From positions 434,001 to 498,000 of the forward strand of contig NZ_LKKO01000001.1 in NCBI RefSeq assembly GCF_001455965.1: a stretch of 64,000 bases of DNA. The letters are read 5' to 3'. The notes beneath the pieces are model-generated. The model saw only the letters and a list, made by a program, of their open reading frames with translations. It did not search any database and had not been told where the DNA came from. The translations under genes and the position numbers were made by a program. This DNA comes from Methylobacterium sp. GXS13. GTDB taxonomy: Bacteria > Pseudomonadota > Alphaproteobacteria > Rhizobiales > Beijerinckiaceae. Positions 46,103-54,835 of the stretch are shown here, one piece after another. The number at the start of each line of letters is the position of its first letter. Within the stretch, counting starts at the first letter, position 1.

Positions 46103-47733
46103 GCGGCCGACTCCCTCACCTGCGCGCCGCCGGCCGTATCCCCGGCCGTGCCCGTTCCCCATGCCGGATCGAGCGCCGGGATGTCCAGGCTGACCCGGGC
46201 TCCGCGTCCCCCCGGCCCGGCACCGAGGCGGATCGTGCCGCCATGCTGCTCGACGATCCAGCGGGCGAGCGCCAGCCCGATACCGAACCCGGTCTCGTCC
46301 GGACTCGGCCCCGCGCCGCGGCGGAAGCGTTCGAACAGCTCGGCCTCCGAGGCGCCGAAGCCCGGCCCGTCATCGGTCACCGTGATCCGGCCGAGGGCGC
46401 CCGGCTCGGCCAACAGCGCGACCTCGACGCGGCTCAGCCCCTTCGCGTGGCGCAGGGCGTTGTCCACGAGGCTCTCGACGGTCTGACGGATCCATTCCCG
46501 GTCGGCCAGGCATTCCACGTCCTGAGTGCCTGGCTCTAGGTTCAGGGCGACCCGCCGGCGCGCGGCCTCCGACGCCATGTTGTCGACCGCCTCGGCCAGG
46601 ACCGAGGCGAGTCCGAGGGGGCGCTTGTCGAACTCGATCTCGCCCGATTCGGAGCGGGCCACGCGGAGCAAATCCTCCACCCGCAGCTTCAGCCGCTGCG
46701 CCCGCTTGCGGATCGTCGCGAAGACCGGTCCCGGATCGCCGCCCCGGGACGCGCCGCGCAACGCCAGGTCGCATTCGCCCAGGATTACGGTCAGCGGGGT
46801 GCGCAGCTCGTGGCTGACATCGGCGAAGAAGCGCCGGCGCGACCGGTCGACGGCTTCGAGCCGGGCGTTGGCGTCGCGCAGATCGGCGGTGCGGGTCGCG
46901 ACCGTATCCTCCAGCGCCGCCCGGTCGGCCGCGACCCGCGATTCCCGTCGGGCGAGCCGTGCGGCCATGCGGTTGACGTTGGTCATCAGGAGACCGAGCT
47001 CGTCCCGGGTTGCCACCGAGAGCCGCCCGTCGAGGGCGCCATGGCCGATGGCGCTCGCCGCACGCCGGACTTCCTCGATCCGCGCCAGGGTCGGGCGGGT
47101 GACACCGCGGTACAGCACGGCAAGCAGCACCAGGGCAGCCGCGACCGCCGCCGCAGCGGCTACGCGCAGGCGCGCCGACAGGGCCCGAGCCTCCTCGGAA
47201 CCCAGCGCCATGCTGCGCCGCTCGGCCTCGATCAGGAACGAGAGCGGCTGGCCGGTCATCGCTCCGAAGCCGTTGAGCGCGCCCTTGATCGCGTCCTGAC
47301 GCTTCTCGGGCTCGGTTTGACGGCTGATCTGCGCCACCTGCCGGTCGAGCACGACCCGGGCGGCGCGCAGCTGCGCCATCGGGCGCGTCCGGGCAGCATA
47401 TTGCATGCGGTCGGCGGGATCGTCGCTCGGCGGGAAGCTCTGGGCCAGGGCCGCATCGACCGTGGTCAGCGCCCGATCAGCATTGTCGCGGGCAATCGCC
47501 ATGGCTTCGGGCTGGCCGTCCGGATTGCCCACGGTCTCGACCGCCGCCATGCCGAACTGCGTGAGCCGGCCCGACAGTTCGGCAAGTAGTTCCAGGCGCC
47601 GCTGCGCCTCCAGGGTGCGGTCGACCGTGCGCTCGGCGGCGGCGATCGATGCCAGTGCGGCGACGGCGGCCAGCATCACCACGACGGCGGTACCGCCGAG
47701 AAGCAACGCGAAACGAAGTTTCAGCGAACGCAT
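46099..47733 (-). CDS. mxbD: Sensor histidine kinase (MxbD-like)
   Basis: 544-aa membrane kinase from the ATG at 47733 (MRSLKLRFALLLGGTAVVVM). TM1 about residues 8-33, a periplasmic helical sensor of about 155 residues, TM2 about 188-209, HAMP about 210-262. The DHp domain has the phospho-acceptor His308 in FFADVSHELRTPLTVILGE, and the ATPase domain has VDNALRHAKG, DDGPGFGASE and GFGIGLALARWIVEQHGG. Its stop overlaps the regulator start by 4 nt (transcribed kinase first). The periplasmic sensor has no recognisable ligand domain. Confidence 0.85.
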   Translation of the reverse strand: MRSLKLRFALLLGGTAVVVMLAAVAALASIAAAERTVDRTLEAQRRLELLAELSGRLTQFGMAAVETVGNPDGQPEAMAIARDNADRALTTVDAALAQSFPPSDDPADRMQYAARTRPMAQLRAARVVLDRQVAQISRQTEPEKRQDAIKGALNGFGAMTGQPLSFLIEAERRSMALGSEEARALSARLRVAAAAAVAAALVLLAVLYRGVTRPTLARIEEVRRAASAIGHGALDGRLSVATRDELGLLMTNVNRMAARLARRESRVAADRAALEDTVATRTADLRDANARLEAVDRSRRRFFADVSHELRTPLTVILGECDLALRGASRGGDPGPVFATIRKRAQRLKLRVEDLLRVARSESGEIEFDKRPLGLASVLAEAVDNMASEAARRRVALNLEPGTQDVECLADREWIRQTVESLVDNALRHAKGLSRVEVALLAEPGALGRITVTDDGPGFGASEAELFERFRRGAGPSPDETGFGIGLALARWIVEQHGGTIRLGAGPGGRGARVSLDIPALDPAWGTGTAGDTAGGAQVRESAA

Positions 47734-47779
47734 CGGGTACGACCGGCCGTGAACCTCTGCCGGCAGTTGCGGGACGGGG

Positions 47780-47986
47780 TCACAGGTTCTTCGGCAGGCT
47801 GCCCCGCGCGGCGCAGCGCCAGCGCTCGACATGCCAGTCCGGGTGGGAGGCCTGCCAGGTCGCCAAGGCGCTCTGCGAATGGCGCAGGCAGATGAAAGGG
47901 TTCGAGCCCTCGTAGGACATCTCGATCCGATCCTCGCGACAGGTCGAGGGCTGGGCGACGAGGCAAATCGACAGAAGCAGGAGCAT
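47780..47986 (-). CDS. Small Cys-containing protein between fhcC and mxbD
   Basis: 68 aa: MLLLLSICLVAQPSTCREDR then IEMSYEGSNPFICLRHSQSA and a C-terminal WHVERWRCAARGS. Residues 1-12 are hydrophobic, suggesting a short signal or anchor. Cysteines at 8, 16, 33 and 58 could form two disulfides in the periplasm. It sits 84 bp downstream of fhcC and 46 bp upstream of mxbD. No family recognised; an equivalent small gene is, to my memory, present at this position in AM1. Confidence 0.65.
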   Translation of the reverse strand: MLLLLSICLVAQPSTCREDRIEMSYEGSNPFICLRHSQSALATWQASHPDWHVERWRCAARGSLPKNL

Positions 47987-48070
47987 GGGCGTCTCCCCAC
48001 AGTGCCGGCCTTGAGTCGGCCGGCTTGGGCAGAGCATATGCCGCGCACGGCCGCTCTGCCCAGGGCGGCG

Positions 48071-48865
48071 TCAGGACGCGACCCAGATCTCACCCTTGGC
48101 GATGGTGGCAAGGTCGCCAGAATAGCGCCGCAGCGGCCGGTCGAGCAGCGCGGCATGCTCGGCACTGAGGTCCTTCAGCGATTTTGCCAGGAGCTTTAGA
48201 AAAACGAGATCGTGGGTCCCAGTCTCCACGAAGGTCGGCGACAACCGACCATGCGAACCCACCAGAAGGGTGCCACGGCGCATCCCGTAGCCGGGATGGT
48301 CACCAACCGCGAGCGCCGCCAGGGTCCCGGCGATCATGCGGGAGCCGGCATACGCCCCGGCCCGGCCGGCCAGGATGATTCCGCGCCGCATCCGATCGCC
48401 GAGATGGGCGCCGGCCGTCCCACGGATGATCAGGGTCGCGCCGTCGAGACCGGTCTTGGCGGCGTAGACGGCACCGCCGGCATGGTCACCGGCGTCGCCG
48501 TCGATGGTGATGGTGCCGCCGGTGGCTCCGGCGCCGGCATAGGGCCCGGCATGGCCGGCCACGGTCAGGCTTCCACCCGCCATGCCCTCGCCAAGGCGCT
48601 GGCCGACATCGCCGGTGACGCGGATCTTGCCCTCGGACAGGGAAGCGCCGACCCGGTCGAGGCGCTCATGGCCGCCTTCGATTGTCAGGGTGTCGGTGCC
48701 GTCCAGCGCGACCGAGAAGCAGTCGCCAAGACGGACGCCGGTGCGGGTCGTCCCGACCTCCAGGCGCTCGGCCTCGGCCTGCGACAGGCGGCTCAGGGCC
48801 AGTGGGTTGATGTTCAAGAAGTCGAGCCGCTCGGGCGGGGCCGCGCGCAGGGTGAGGGTGCTCAA
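48071..48865 (-). CDS. fhcC: Formyltransferase/hydrolase complex subunit C
   Basis: 264-aa subunit homologous to archaeal formylmethanofuran dehydrogenase subunit C, built of parallel beta-helix coils (repeats such as LGEGMAGGSLTVAGHAGPYA and GRAGAYAGSRMIAGTLAALA). The complex releases formate from formyl-methylofuran and links H4MPT to formate production. It follows fhcD after 3 bp and is the last gene of fhcB-A-D-C as transcribed. Confidence 0.95.
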   Translation of the reverse strand: MSTLTLRAAPPERLDFLNINPLALSRLSQAEAERLEVGTTRTGVRLGDCFSVALDGTDTLTIEGGHERLDRVGASLSEGKIRVTGDVGQRLGEGMAGGSLTVAGHAGPYAGAGATGGTITIDGDAGDHAGGAVYAAKTGLDGATLIIRGTAGAHLGDRMRRGIILAGRAGAYAGSRMIAGTLAALAVGDHPGYGMRRGTLLVGSHGRLSPTFVETGTHDLVFLKLLAKSLKDLSAEHAALLDRPLRRYSGDLATIAKGEIWVAS

Positions 48866-48868
48866 GGC

Positions 48869-49816
48869 TCAGCCCTCCTTCTTGGCATCGTCCCGCGCGA
48901 GCAGGTCGCGCAGGTGATAGTGGTGGCGGCCAAGATTGCCGCCGTAATTGCCCGCCGTGACGGCGATCAGCCCGTGCCTGCCGCCGATCTCGGTGGCGGC
49001 ATGGAGTCCGGCCCGCATCGAATCGGACACGCCCTGCGAGGTCAGCGCATCGATCACAATCTCCAGCACGACGCCGCACTCGGCGGGCAGCGCCGAGCCA
49101 GCCCGGCCCTTCAGGGTCGGACAATAGGCGTCGTTGGTGGAGGCCATCATGCCCTTGGTCCGGCCGCCGACCTTCGAGCCCGAGCGGACGATGCCGCCCG
49201 GAAACGGCAGGATCGCGCCGGGCACCGCCTTGGCGGCTTCCACGGCCGCCTCGGCGACGATCAGTGTTTCCGCATGGGTCCGCCCGAGGAACAGCAAATT
49301 GCCGCCGCCGACCGCGCCATCCACGGCCCGGACTGAATCCTCGCAGAGGAACTCGCCATCCATGACCGGGATGCGCCAGTAGCGCCGTTCCTTGCCAGTG
49401 GCGTCGGGCAGGCGCTTGGCGATGGCGAAGCCGTCACCGAAATACCGGATCGCACCGCCGAGCTTGATCTTGTTCGGTCCATCGACGCCCGCGAAGCAGG
49501 CCGTGCCCGGGCAGGTCAGGATGCACTGGCCAACCCGCTTGATCAGCTGTTCCTTCAGGCCGTTCGGCTCGAAGCCGAACAGCAAGATGCGCACCCCGGG
49601 TCGGCCGTCCGGAGTCTCCTCCGGCGACAGCACGGCATCGATGCCGGCCTCAGCGCCGCAGCCGATCACCGACGTGGCGAAGCCCGTCATGGTGGTGGCC
49701 GCAATCATGGCCCACTTGGCGGTGTCGTTGGTGACGACGATGGCGGTCCCGGCCACGTCAAACGCCTCCGCGAAGGTGTCGACGATCGGGATGCCGTTGA
49801 GGCTGAGCTCAGACAT
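48869..49816 (-). CDS. fhcD: Formylmethanofuran--tetrahydromethanopterin formyltransferase subunit D
   Basis: Transfers the formyl group between formyl-H4MPT and methylofuran within Fhc. It is 315 aa from the ATG at 49816 (MSELSLNGIPIVDTFAEAFD). Family signatures include SVIGCGAEAGIDAVL, DGRPGVRILLFGFEPNGLKE, RVGQCILTCPGTACFAG and the C-terminal GLIAVTAGNYGGNLGRHHY. It lies between fhcA (27 bp upstream) and fhcC. Confidence 0.96.
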   Translation of the reverse strand: MSELSLNGIPIVDTFAEAFDVAGTAIVVTNDTAKWAMIAATTMTGFATSVIGCGAEAGIDAVLSPEETPDGRPGVRILLFGFEPNGLKEQLIKRVGQCILTCPGTACFAGVDGPNKIKLGGAIRYFGDGFAIAKRLPDATGKERRYWRIPVMDGEFLCEDSVRAVDGAVGGGNLLFLGRTHAETLIVAEAAVEAAKAVPGAILPFPGGIVRSGSKVGGRTKGMMASTNDAYCPTLKGRAGSALPAECGVVLEIVIDALTSQGVSDSMRAGLHAATEIGGRHGLIAVTAGNYGGNLGRHHYHLRDLLARDDAKKEG

Positions 49817-49843
49817 GGTTCTTTCCGCCACTCGCCCCGCTGA

Positions 49844-51475
49844 TCACGCCCGGCATGGCACCGCCTCGAAGGTGTCCGCATCCGCGTCGAACGCCGCATC
49901 CGGTACCGCGAAGCTGTCGAGCCCCGCGCCGAACCGATCCGACAGGTAGGCATCGGCGCGCTTGGCCATGGCCGGATCGGACTCGACCGCGAGCGACAGG
50001 GTCCGCCCGGTGCGCCACTCGACCACCTCGCCATCCTCGACGATCGGCACGCCGTCCTTGAGGACGAGCTTTGCGTCGGTGAACATCGCCGTCCGGTTGG
50101 TATCGTCGCGATAGACCGCGACGTCGGCGCAGGCGCCCGGCCGCAGATGGCCACGGTCGGCAAGCCCCAGGAGCTTGGCCGGGCCGGACCTGGTCAGCTG
50201 GACGATTTCCGAGAGGGTGTATTCCCGCTCCAGGCCCGGAAGGCCGGACCGCTCGCCGACGATGCCGGGGAGGGTCGCGATCTCGCGATCGCGCTCGGAC
50301 TTGTCCATCAGCAGGTGAATGATCCGCGGATACTGCGTGAACGGGCCGCCATTGGGGTGGTCGGTGGTCAGGATCGTGCGCTCCGGATCGGTGGAGAGCA
50401 GCATGATCTCGAGGCCGATCGCCCATTGCAGCGAGCTGGTCGGACCGCGCGGCCGATAAAGGAACGGCACGACGCCGCCGCCTTCGGCATCGCCGGCATT
50501 CAGCACCCACTTCTTCGGGTTGGCGCCCTTCCGGCCTGCGAATTGGCGCAGGATGTCGAGCGACACGGTCACGGTCTGACCGAAGACCACCTGCCCGATA
50601 TCGAGGGTCGCGTTCGGATTGTCGGCGATCGCTCGGGCAATCCGCTCGGCGGCGGAGCGGAAGCCGCCGCCCTCGGTGGCGCCGTAGGCGTAGAACTGCG
50701 CGTGGGCGAAGTGGATGCGCCGGCCCTCCGCCGCCTCCAGGGTCTCGACGAACGAATCGTCCGCTCCGGGCAGGCCGAGATTGTTGCAGTGAACGTGCAG
50801 CGGGTGGGGCACGCCGATGTCCTCGACCGCGTCGAGGAGCGAGCCCATGATCTGACGGGTCGAGAGACCGTAGACCGGGATCTCGTCGTCCAGCGACAGG
50901 CGCAGAGCTCCGTCCTTGAAGGCGGAGGCGCCGCCGGCATTGATGCATTTCACGCCCAGGCCGCGCGAAGTGGCGACCGAGAGCGCCACGAGATCGCGCA
51001 CGGCGTTACCACCCTGGCGCTCGCGCAGCAGCTGCAGCAGCTGGTCGTCGTTGCCCATCACGGTGAGCGCACCGCGGTCGAGCAGCGGGATGTCGGCGAG
51101 TTCCAGCTGGGTCGCCAGCGCATGGGTCGGCGGCATCGCCGGCTCGACCGCGGTGGTGTAGCCCATCCGCGCATAGGTCGAGCCGATCCAGCCTGCGGCC
51201 CCGCCCGCATGGGCGAAGGGGTGGCCGTCAGGCGCCGTCTCGCTCACGTAGAGATCAGGCAGGAGCAGGCGCGACGTGATCACGTTGCCGCCGGCGATGT
51301 GCGAATGCACCTCGACGCCACCGGCCATCACGACGCAACCGGAGGCGTCGATCACCCGATCGGGCTGCCGGCCCGCCGGATCGACGATGCGGCCGTCTTC
51401 GAACCAGACATCGCCGACGGCATCGCGGGACGCGGTCGGATCGACGACGCGCCCGCCCCGAATCACGCTCAGCAT
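49844..51475 (-). CDS. fhcA: Formyltransferase/hydrolase complex subunit A (amidohydrolase)
   Basis: 543-aa metal-dependent amidohydrolase homologous to FmdA/FwdA, which hydrolyses formyl-methylofuran to formate. Metal ligands His57 and His59 in VEVHSHIAGG, a downstream Lys/His set including VHCNNLGLPG and HFAHAQFYAYG, and the late Asp in TTDHPNGGPF. Its start overlaps the fhcB stop by 7 nt. In the bacterial complex this subunit retains activity while the redox subunit does not. Confidence 0.96.
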   Translation of the reverse strand: MLSVIRGGRVVDPTASRDAVGDVWFEDGRIVDPAGRQPDRVIDASGCVVMAGGVEVHSHIAGGNVITSRLLLPDLYVSETAPDGHPFAHAGGAAGWIGSTYARMGYTTAVEPAMPPTHALATQLELADIPLLDRGALTVMGNDDQLLQLLRERQGGNAVRDLVALSVATSRGLGVKCINAGGASAFKDGALRLSLDDEIPVYGLSTRQIMGSLLDAVEDIGVPHPLHVHCNNLGLPGADDSFVETLEAAEGRRIHFAHAQFYAYGATEGGGFRSAAERIARAIADNPNATLDIGQVVFGQTVTVSLDILRQFAGRKGANPKKWVLNAGDAEGGGVVPFLYRPRGPTSSLQWAIGLEIMLLSTDPERTILTTDHPNGGPFTQYPRIIHLLMDKSERDREIATLPGIVGERSGLPGLEREYTLSEIVQLTRSGPAKLLGLADRGHLRPGACADVAVYRDDTNRTAMFTDAKLVLKDGVPIVEDGEVVEWRTGRTLSLAVESDPAMAKRADAYLSDRFGAGLDSFAVPDAAFDADADTFEAVPCRA

Positions 51476-52548
51476 GCGGGCTCACTCCTCGACGCGGCGC
51501 CAACTTCGGCCAAGCGGTCCTTCAAAGCGCCCAGCACCGACGCGGCGGACGGCAGATCCGTCGGCGCCGTGGCCGGCCAGTAGGTCAGCGCGGCGCGCTG
51601 CTCATTCCAAAAGACGCCGCCCAGATCCTGGCCCGGTCGGCCGACCGCGATCACCACGTCGGCGAAAGAGGCCTGGGCCTCGGTGACCAGCCCAACACTC
51701 GGCACGGCAGCCAACCAATCGGGACGCGGTACCGGCAGGGCGGCCAGCCAGATGGCGGCGTCGAACTCGCCGGCCGCGACCTGCCGGGCGACATCGAAGC
51801 GCCAGGGATCGTGTTCGGGGACGCGACGGCCAAAGCCGCTGCGCGGCGCCTGCCCAGTCGTCCAGGCAGCCACCGGCACGACGGCGCGATCCTGGTCCGC
51901 ACCCGACACCGCCAGGGTGAAGCAGCGTGTGGTCTCGTTCAGCTCCATGGCGAAGGCCTGGAGCATCTCCACGCCGAGCTCGCCGAGTTCGGCCGGATCG
52001 TACAGCAGGACGACGTATTGCGCGGCCGTGAGCTGCGCCAGGAGCTTGGCCTGCGGCGTGTCACCGGCGAGATGACCTTTCGCGTAGGCGCGCAATTCCG
52101 CAACCGACTCGGCCAAACCGCCCTCGGCCGGTTGGAATAAGGTTGCCTTGGAGCCATCGGCTCCGGCCCCAAGCGCCAGGAGCGCGCGATCCGATCCGGC
52201 GGCACGCCCGCGCGTCGGCTTCGTCTCCGACAGGCGTTTCATCAGCGGCGTGCGCCCCGGCGCAGCGCCGACGACGAGCACCGCATCGGCCCGGCCCACC
52301 GGCTCGGCGGGCGTCGAGGTCATGGCGCCCACACGGCTCAGCGCCCCGAGTTCGGCATAAGTGCCGACCGCGCCGGCTGTGTCGATGGAGGCGCCGATGC
52401 GCCCTGCGAGATCGTAGGCCGCGCGGATCGCGGCGACGTCGGCGCTGAGGCCGGCAATCACCGGCGCGCGCGCCTTGGCAAGCAAGGATACGGCCGCCTC
52501 GATGGCGGTGCCCGCGTCCGTCGCGCCACCCTTCACCCAGGCTGCCAT
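51469..52548 (-). CDS. fhcB: Formyltransferase/hydrolase complex subunit B, redox-inactive
   Basis: 359-aa subunit resembling archaeal FmdB/FwdB (molybdopterin/tungstopterin oxidoreductase fold). Only two cysteines are present, so the 4Fe-4S and metal-cofactor ligand set of the archaeal enzyme is absent; the subunit is thus expected to be structural, as established for the bacterial Fhc complex. Rossmann-like segments such as LAKARAPVIAGLSADVAAIR and DAVLVVGAAPGRTPLMKRL are conserved. It is the first gene of the fhc operon, diverging from the RFAP synthase gene. Confidence 0.92.
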   Translation of the reverse strand: MAAWVKGGATDAGTAIEAAVSLLAKARAPVIAGLSADVAAIRAAYDLAGRIGASIDTAGAVGTYAELGALSRVGAMTSTPAEPVGRADAVLVVGAAPGRTPLMKRLSETKPTRGRAAGSDRALLALGAGADGSKATLFQPAEGGLAESVAELRAYAKGHLAGDTPQAKLLAQLTAAQYVVLLYDPAELGELGVEMLQAFAMELNETTRCFTLAVSGADQDRAVVPVAAWTTGQAPRSGFGRRVPEHDPWRFDVARQVAAGEFDAAIWLAALPVPRPDWLAAVPSVGLVTEAQASFADVVIAVGRPGQDLGGVFWNEQRAALTYWPATAPTDLPSAASVLGALKDRLAEVGAASRSEPAC

Positions 52549-52840
52549 GCTCCCTCACGCGACGTTCTTGTTTGGCTTCGGAGCGGGCGACGGCCGTAAG
52601 ACCGGACGAAGCGGGTTCACTCCCAAAGGAAGGTCCCGCCGGATCGGAATGGCTCGCCCGCCCGATGGATCCGGGCAGGCGGCAACTCGGCGCGCCGTCG
52701 CTGTCCTAGGTTTGCATTCATCTGCGTGCCGCGGCAAGGGGGGTCGCAGCGTGGTTCGGCCGATCGCCCGCAAGATCCCGTTGCTTCGGCCGCACGCCGC
52801 ATGGGAAAAGCGCGCCAGTTCGGTGGTGGTTTTCGAAGGG
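52549..52840. other. Divergent intergenic region between fhcB and the RFAP synthase gene
   Basis: About 290 bp, the presumed site of promoters for both the leftward fhc operon and the rightward H4MPT genes. Open frames across it are not protein-like. No clear sigma-70 box or palindrome stands out. Confidence 0.5.
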
Positions 52841-53827
52841 ATGGGCGTGGGCGAGGTTCCCCAGCGGAACGAGGCGGCCGCTTCGAGCAGCACGGTCCGA
52901 GTCGAAGCGCCGGCGCGGCTGCATTTCGGGTTTCTCGATCTGCACGGCGGCCTGGGCCGACGCTTCGGCAGCATCGGGCTCGCCATCGACGAGCCGTCCC
53001 TGGCGCTGACTGCCCGTCGCGCCGGACATTTGTCCGTTACTGGCTCAGAAGCCGAGCGGGTCGAGGGCTATGCCCTGGCCGCCGCAAGCCATCTCAAGGG
53101 CTCGGACAAGGTGGCGATTGCGGTCGAGCGGACCATTCCCGCGCATGCCGGCTTCGGATCCGGCACCCAGCTCGCCCTTGCTGTGGCAGCGGCCGTCGCC
53201 CGTCTCAATGGGGCTGTGTTTTCGGCCCAATCCTTCTCCACCAGCCTTGATCGGGGCAACCGCTCAGGCGTCGGCCTGTGCGCTTTCACGGAGGGCGGCC
53301 TGATCGTGGATGGCGGCCGCGGGGCCGATGGCGCACCGCCACCAGTCACGGCGCGGCTCCCCTATCCAGAATCGTGGCGGATCGTGCTCATCCTCGATCG
53401 AAGCATGGCCGGCGTGCACGGCACGCGGGAAGTCGAGGCATTTCGCGACCTGCCGCGTTTCCCCGAAGCGCAGGCGGCGGAGATCTGCCGAATCGTTCTG
53501 ATGCAGGTCCTGCCTGCGGCGGCACTCTGTGAGCCACAGGGCTTCGGATCCGGCATCACGCGCATTCAGGATCTCATCGGAGATCATTTCGCCCCCCATC
53601 AGGGCGGCCGCTACGCCAGCACCGCGGTGGCGCAGGCCCTGGCCGCTGCGGCAGCGCTGGGCGTACCCGGTTACGGCCAGTCGTCCTGGGGGCCGACCGG
53701 CTTCGTGCTGATGCCGTCCGAGGCCGAAGCCCGAACCCTGGTGTCCAAGCTGGATCGCGGCGGGCCACTTCGCTTCGTGATTGCCCGGGGCCGCAACACA
53801 GGCGCCACAATCACGGCCGCAGGATGA
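52841..53827 (+). CDS. Beta-ribofuranosylaminobenzene 5'-phosphate synthase
   Basis: First committed step of (dephospho)tetrahydromethanopterin synthesis: joins p-hydroxy/aminobenzoate to PRPP. It is 328 aa from the ATG at 52841, preceded by GAAGGG; the frame is open further upstream without homology. GHMP-kinase-like fold: VEAPARLHFGFLDLHGGLGR at the N-terminus and the P-loop-like IPAHAGFGSGTQLALAVAAA, then SSWGPTGFVLM near the end. The AM1 equivalent is the gene called orf4. mtdB follows after 92 bp. Confidence 0.9.
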   Translation: MGVGEVPQRNEAAASSSTVRVEAPARLHFGFLDLHGGLGRRFGSIGLAIDEPSLALTARRAGHLSVTGSEAERVEGYALAAASHLKGSDKVAIAVERTIPAHAGFGSGTQLALAVAAAVARLNGAVFSAQSFSTSLDRGNRSGVGLCAFTEGGLIVDGGRGADGAPPPVTARLPYPESWRIVLILDRSMAGVHGTREVEAFRDLPRFPEAQAAEICRIVLMQVLPAAALCEPQGFGSGITRIQDLIGDHFAPHQGGRYASTAVAQALAAAAALGVPGYGQSSWGPTGFVLMPSEAEARTLVSKLDRGGPLRFVIARGRNTGATITAAG

Positions 53828-53919
53828 ACCGGGCCGCCCGGGCTTGACCGCGACCCCCGTGGTGGGTTTTGGACGCTCAACAGGCGCGATTTGACGCGCT
53901 CAGCACGGGATAGAACGTC

Positions 53920-54813
53920 ATGGCCCGCTCGATCCTCCACATGCTGACGCCGCTCCGTCACATGAGCCCGTTCGACGTGAACATGGCCATCGATGCCGGC
54001 TTCGAAACGGTGGTGACCTATACCGAGGTCAGCCTTGCGGACGTCGTCTCGCTGACCCAAGATTCGATCTTCTCGCGTGCGCCGGCCGACGGGACTCGCA
54101 CGGGCATTTTCATCGGCGGCAAGAATGCCGAGGACGCCCTGGACATGGTCGACCGCGCCAAGAAGGCGTTCGTACCGCCGTTCGTGAACCATGTTTTCGC
54201 CGATCCCGCCGGCTCGTTCACCACCGGCGCCGCCATGGTGGCGCAGGTCTCCCGAGCGCTGCGGCAGAAATTCGGCACCGATCTCACCGGCAAGCGCATC
54301 GTGATCTTCGGCGGTGCCGGCGTCGTCGCCTACGTGGCCGCCGTGATCGGCGCACTGCAGGGCGCGCAGACCGTTTTGGTCGGCCATGATGGCGAGGAGC
54401 GCGTCTCAAAGATCGCCTTTACGATGAAGTGGCGCTTCGGAATTGAGGTCGGCGCCGTCGACGGGACCACCCCCGAGGATCGCCGCCGCGCTATCCAGGA
54501 TGCCGACGTGATCCTGTCGGCCGGCCCCGCCGGCATCCCGATCCTCTCGGCCGAAGACCTCAAATCCGCCCCGAAGCTCTTGGTCGCCTCCGACGTGAAC
54601 GCCGTGCCGCCGGCGGGCATCGCCGGGATCGACGTCAACGCCGTCGACGTGGCCCTGCCGACCGGCAAGGGCGTCGGCATCGGCGCCCTGGCAGTGGGCA
54701 ACGTGAAGTACCAGACGCAGCGCCGCCTGTTCGACCGGATGCTCGCCTCCGAAACACCGCTCTGCCTCGATTTCCGCGACGCCTACACCCTGGCGGTCGA
54801 GATCGCGGGCTGA
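53920..54813 (+). CDS. mtdB: NAD(P)-dependent methylene-tetrahydromethanopterin dehydrogenase
   Basis: Oxidises methylene-H4MPT to methenyl-H4MPT with NAD+ or NADP+. It is 297 aa. The N-terminus MARSILHMLTPLRHMSPFDV and the nucleotide-binding GGAGVVA (131-137, in IVIFGGAGVVAYVAAVIGAL) match M. extorquens MtdB as I recall it, as do SDVNAVPPAGIAGIDVNAVD and GVGIGALAVGNVKYQTQ. It starts the mtdB-orf5-mch-orf7 run. Confidence 0.97.
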   Translation: MARSILHMLTPLRHMSPFDVNMAIDAGFETVVTYTEVSLADVVSLTQDSIFSRAPADGTRTGIFIGGKNAEDALDMVDRAKKAFVPPFVNHVFADPAGSFTTGAAMVAQVSRALRQKFGTDLTGKRIVIFGGAGVVAYVAAVIGALQGAQTVLVGHDGEERVSKIAFTMKWRFGIEVGAVDGTTPEDRRRAIQDADVILSAGPAGIPILSAEDLKSAPKLLVASDVNAVPPAGIAGIDVNAVDVALPTGKGVGIGALAVGNVKYQTQRRLFDRMLASETPLCLDFRDAYTLAVEIAG

Positions 54814-54835
54814 GCCGGTTCCGGCACAGTCCGGT

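Noticed and set aside
53891..53916. ttgacg ... tagaac as a promoter for mtdB
   Set aside because: Spacer is only 14 bp and the -10 would lie 3 bp before the ATG.
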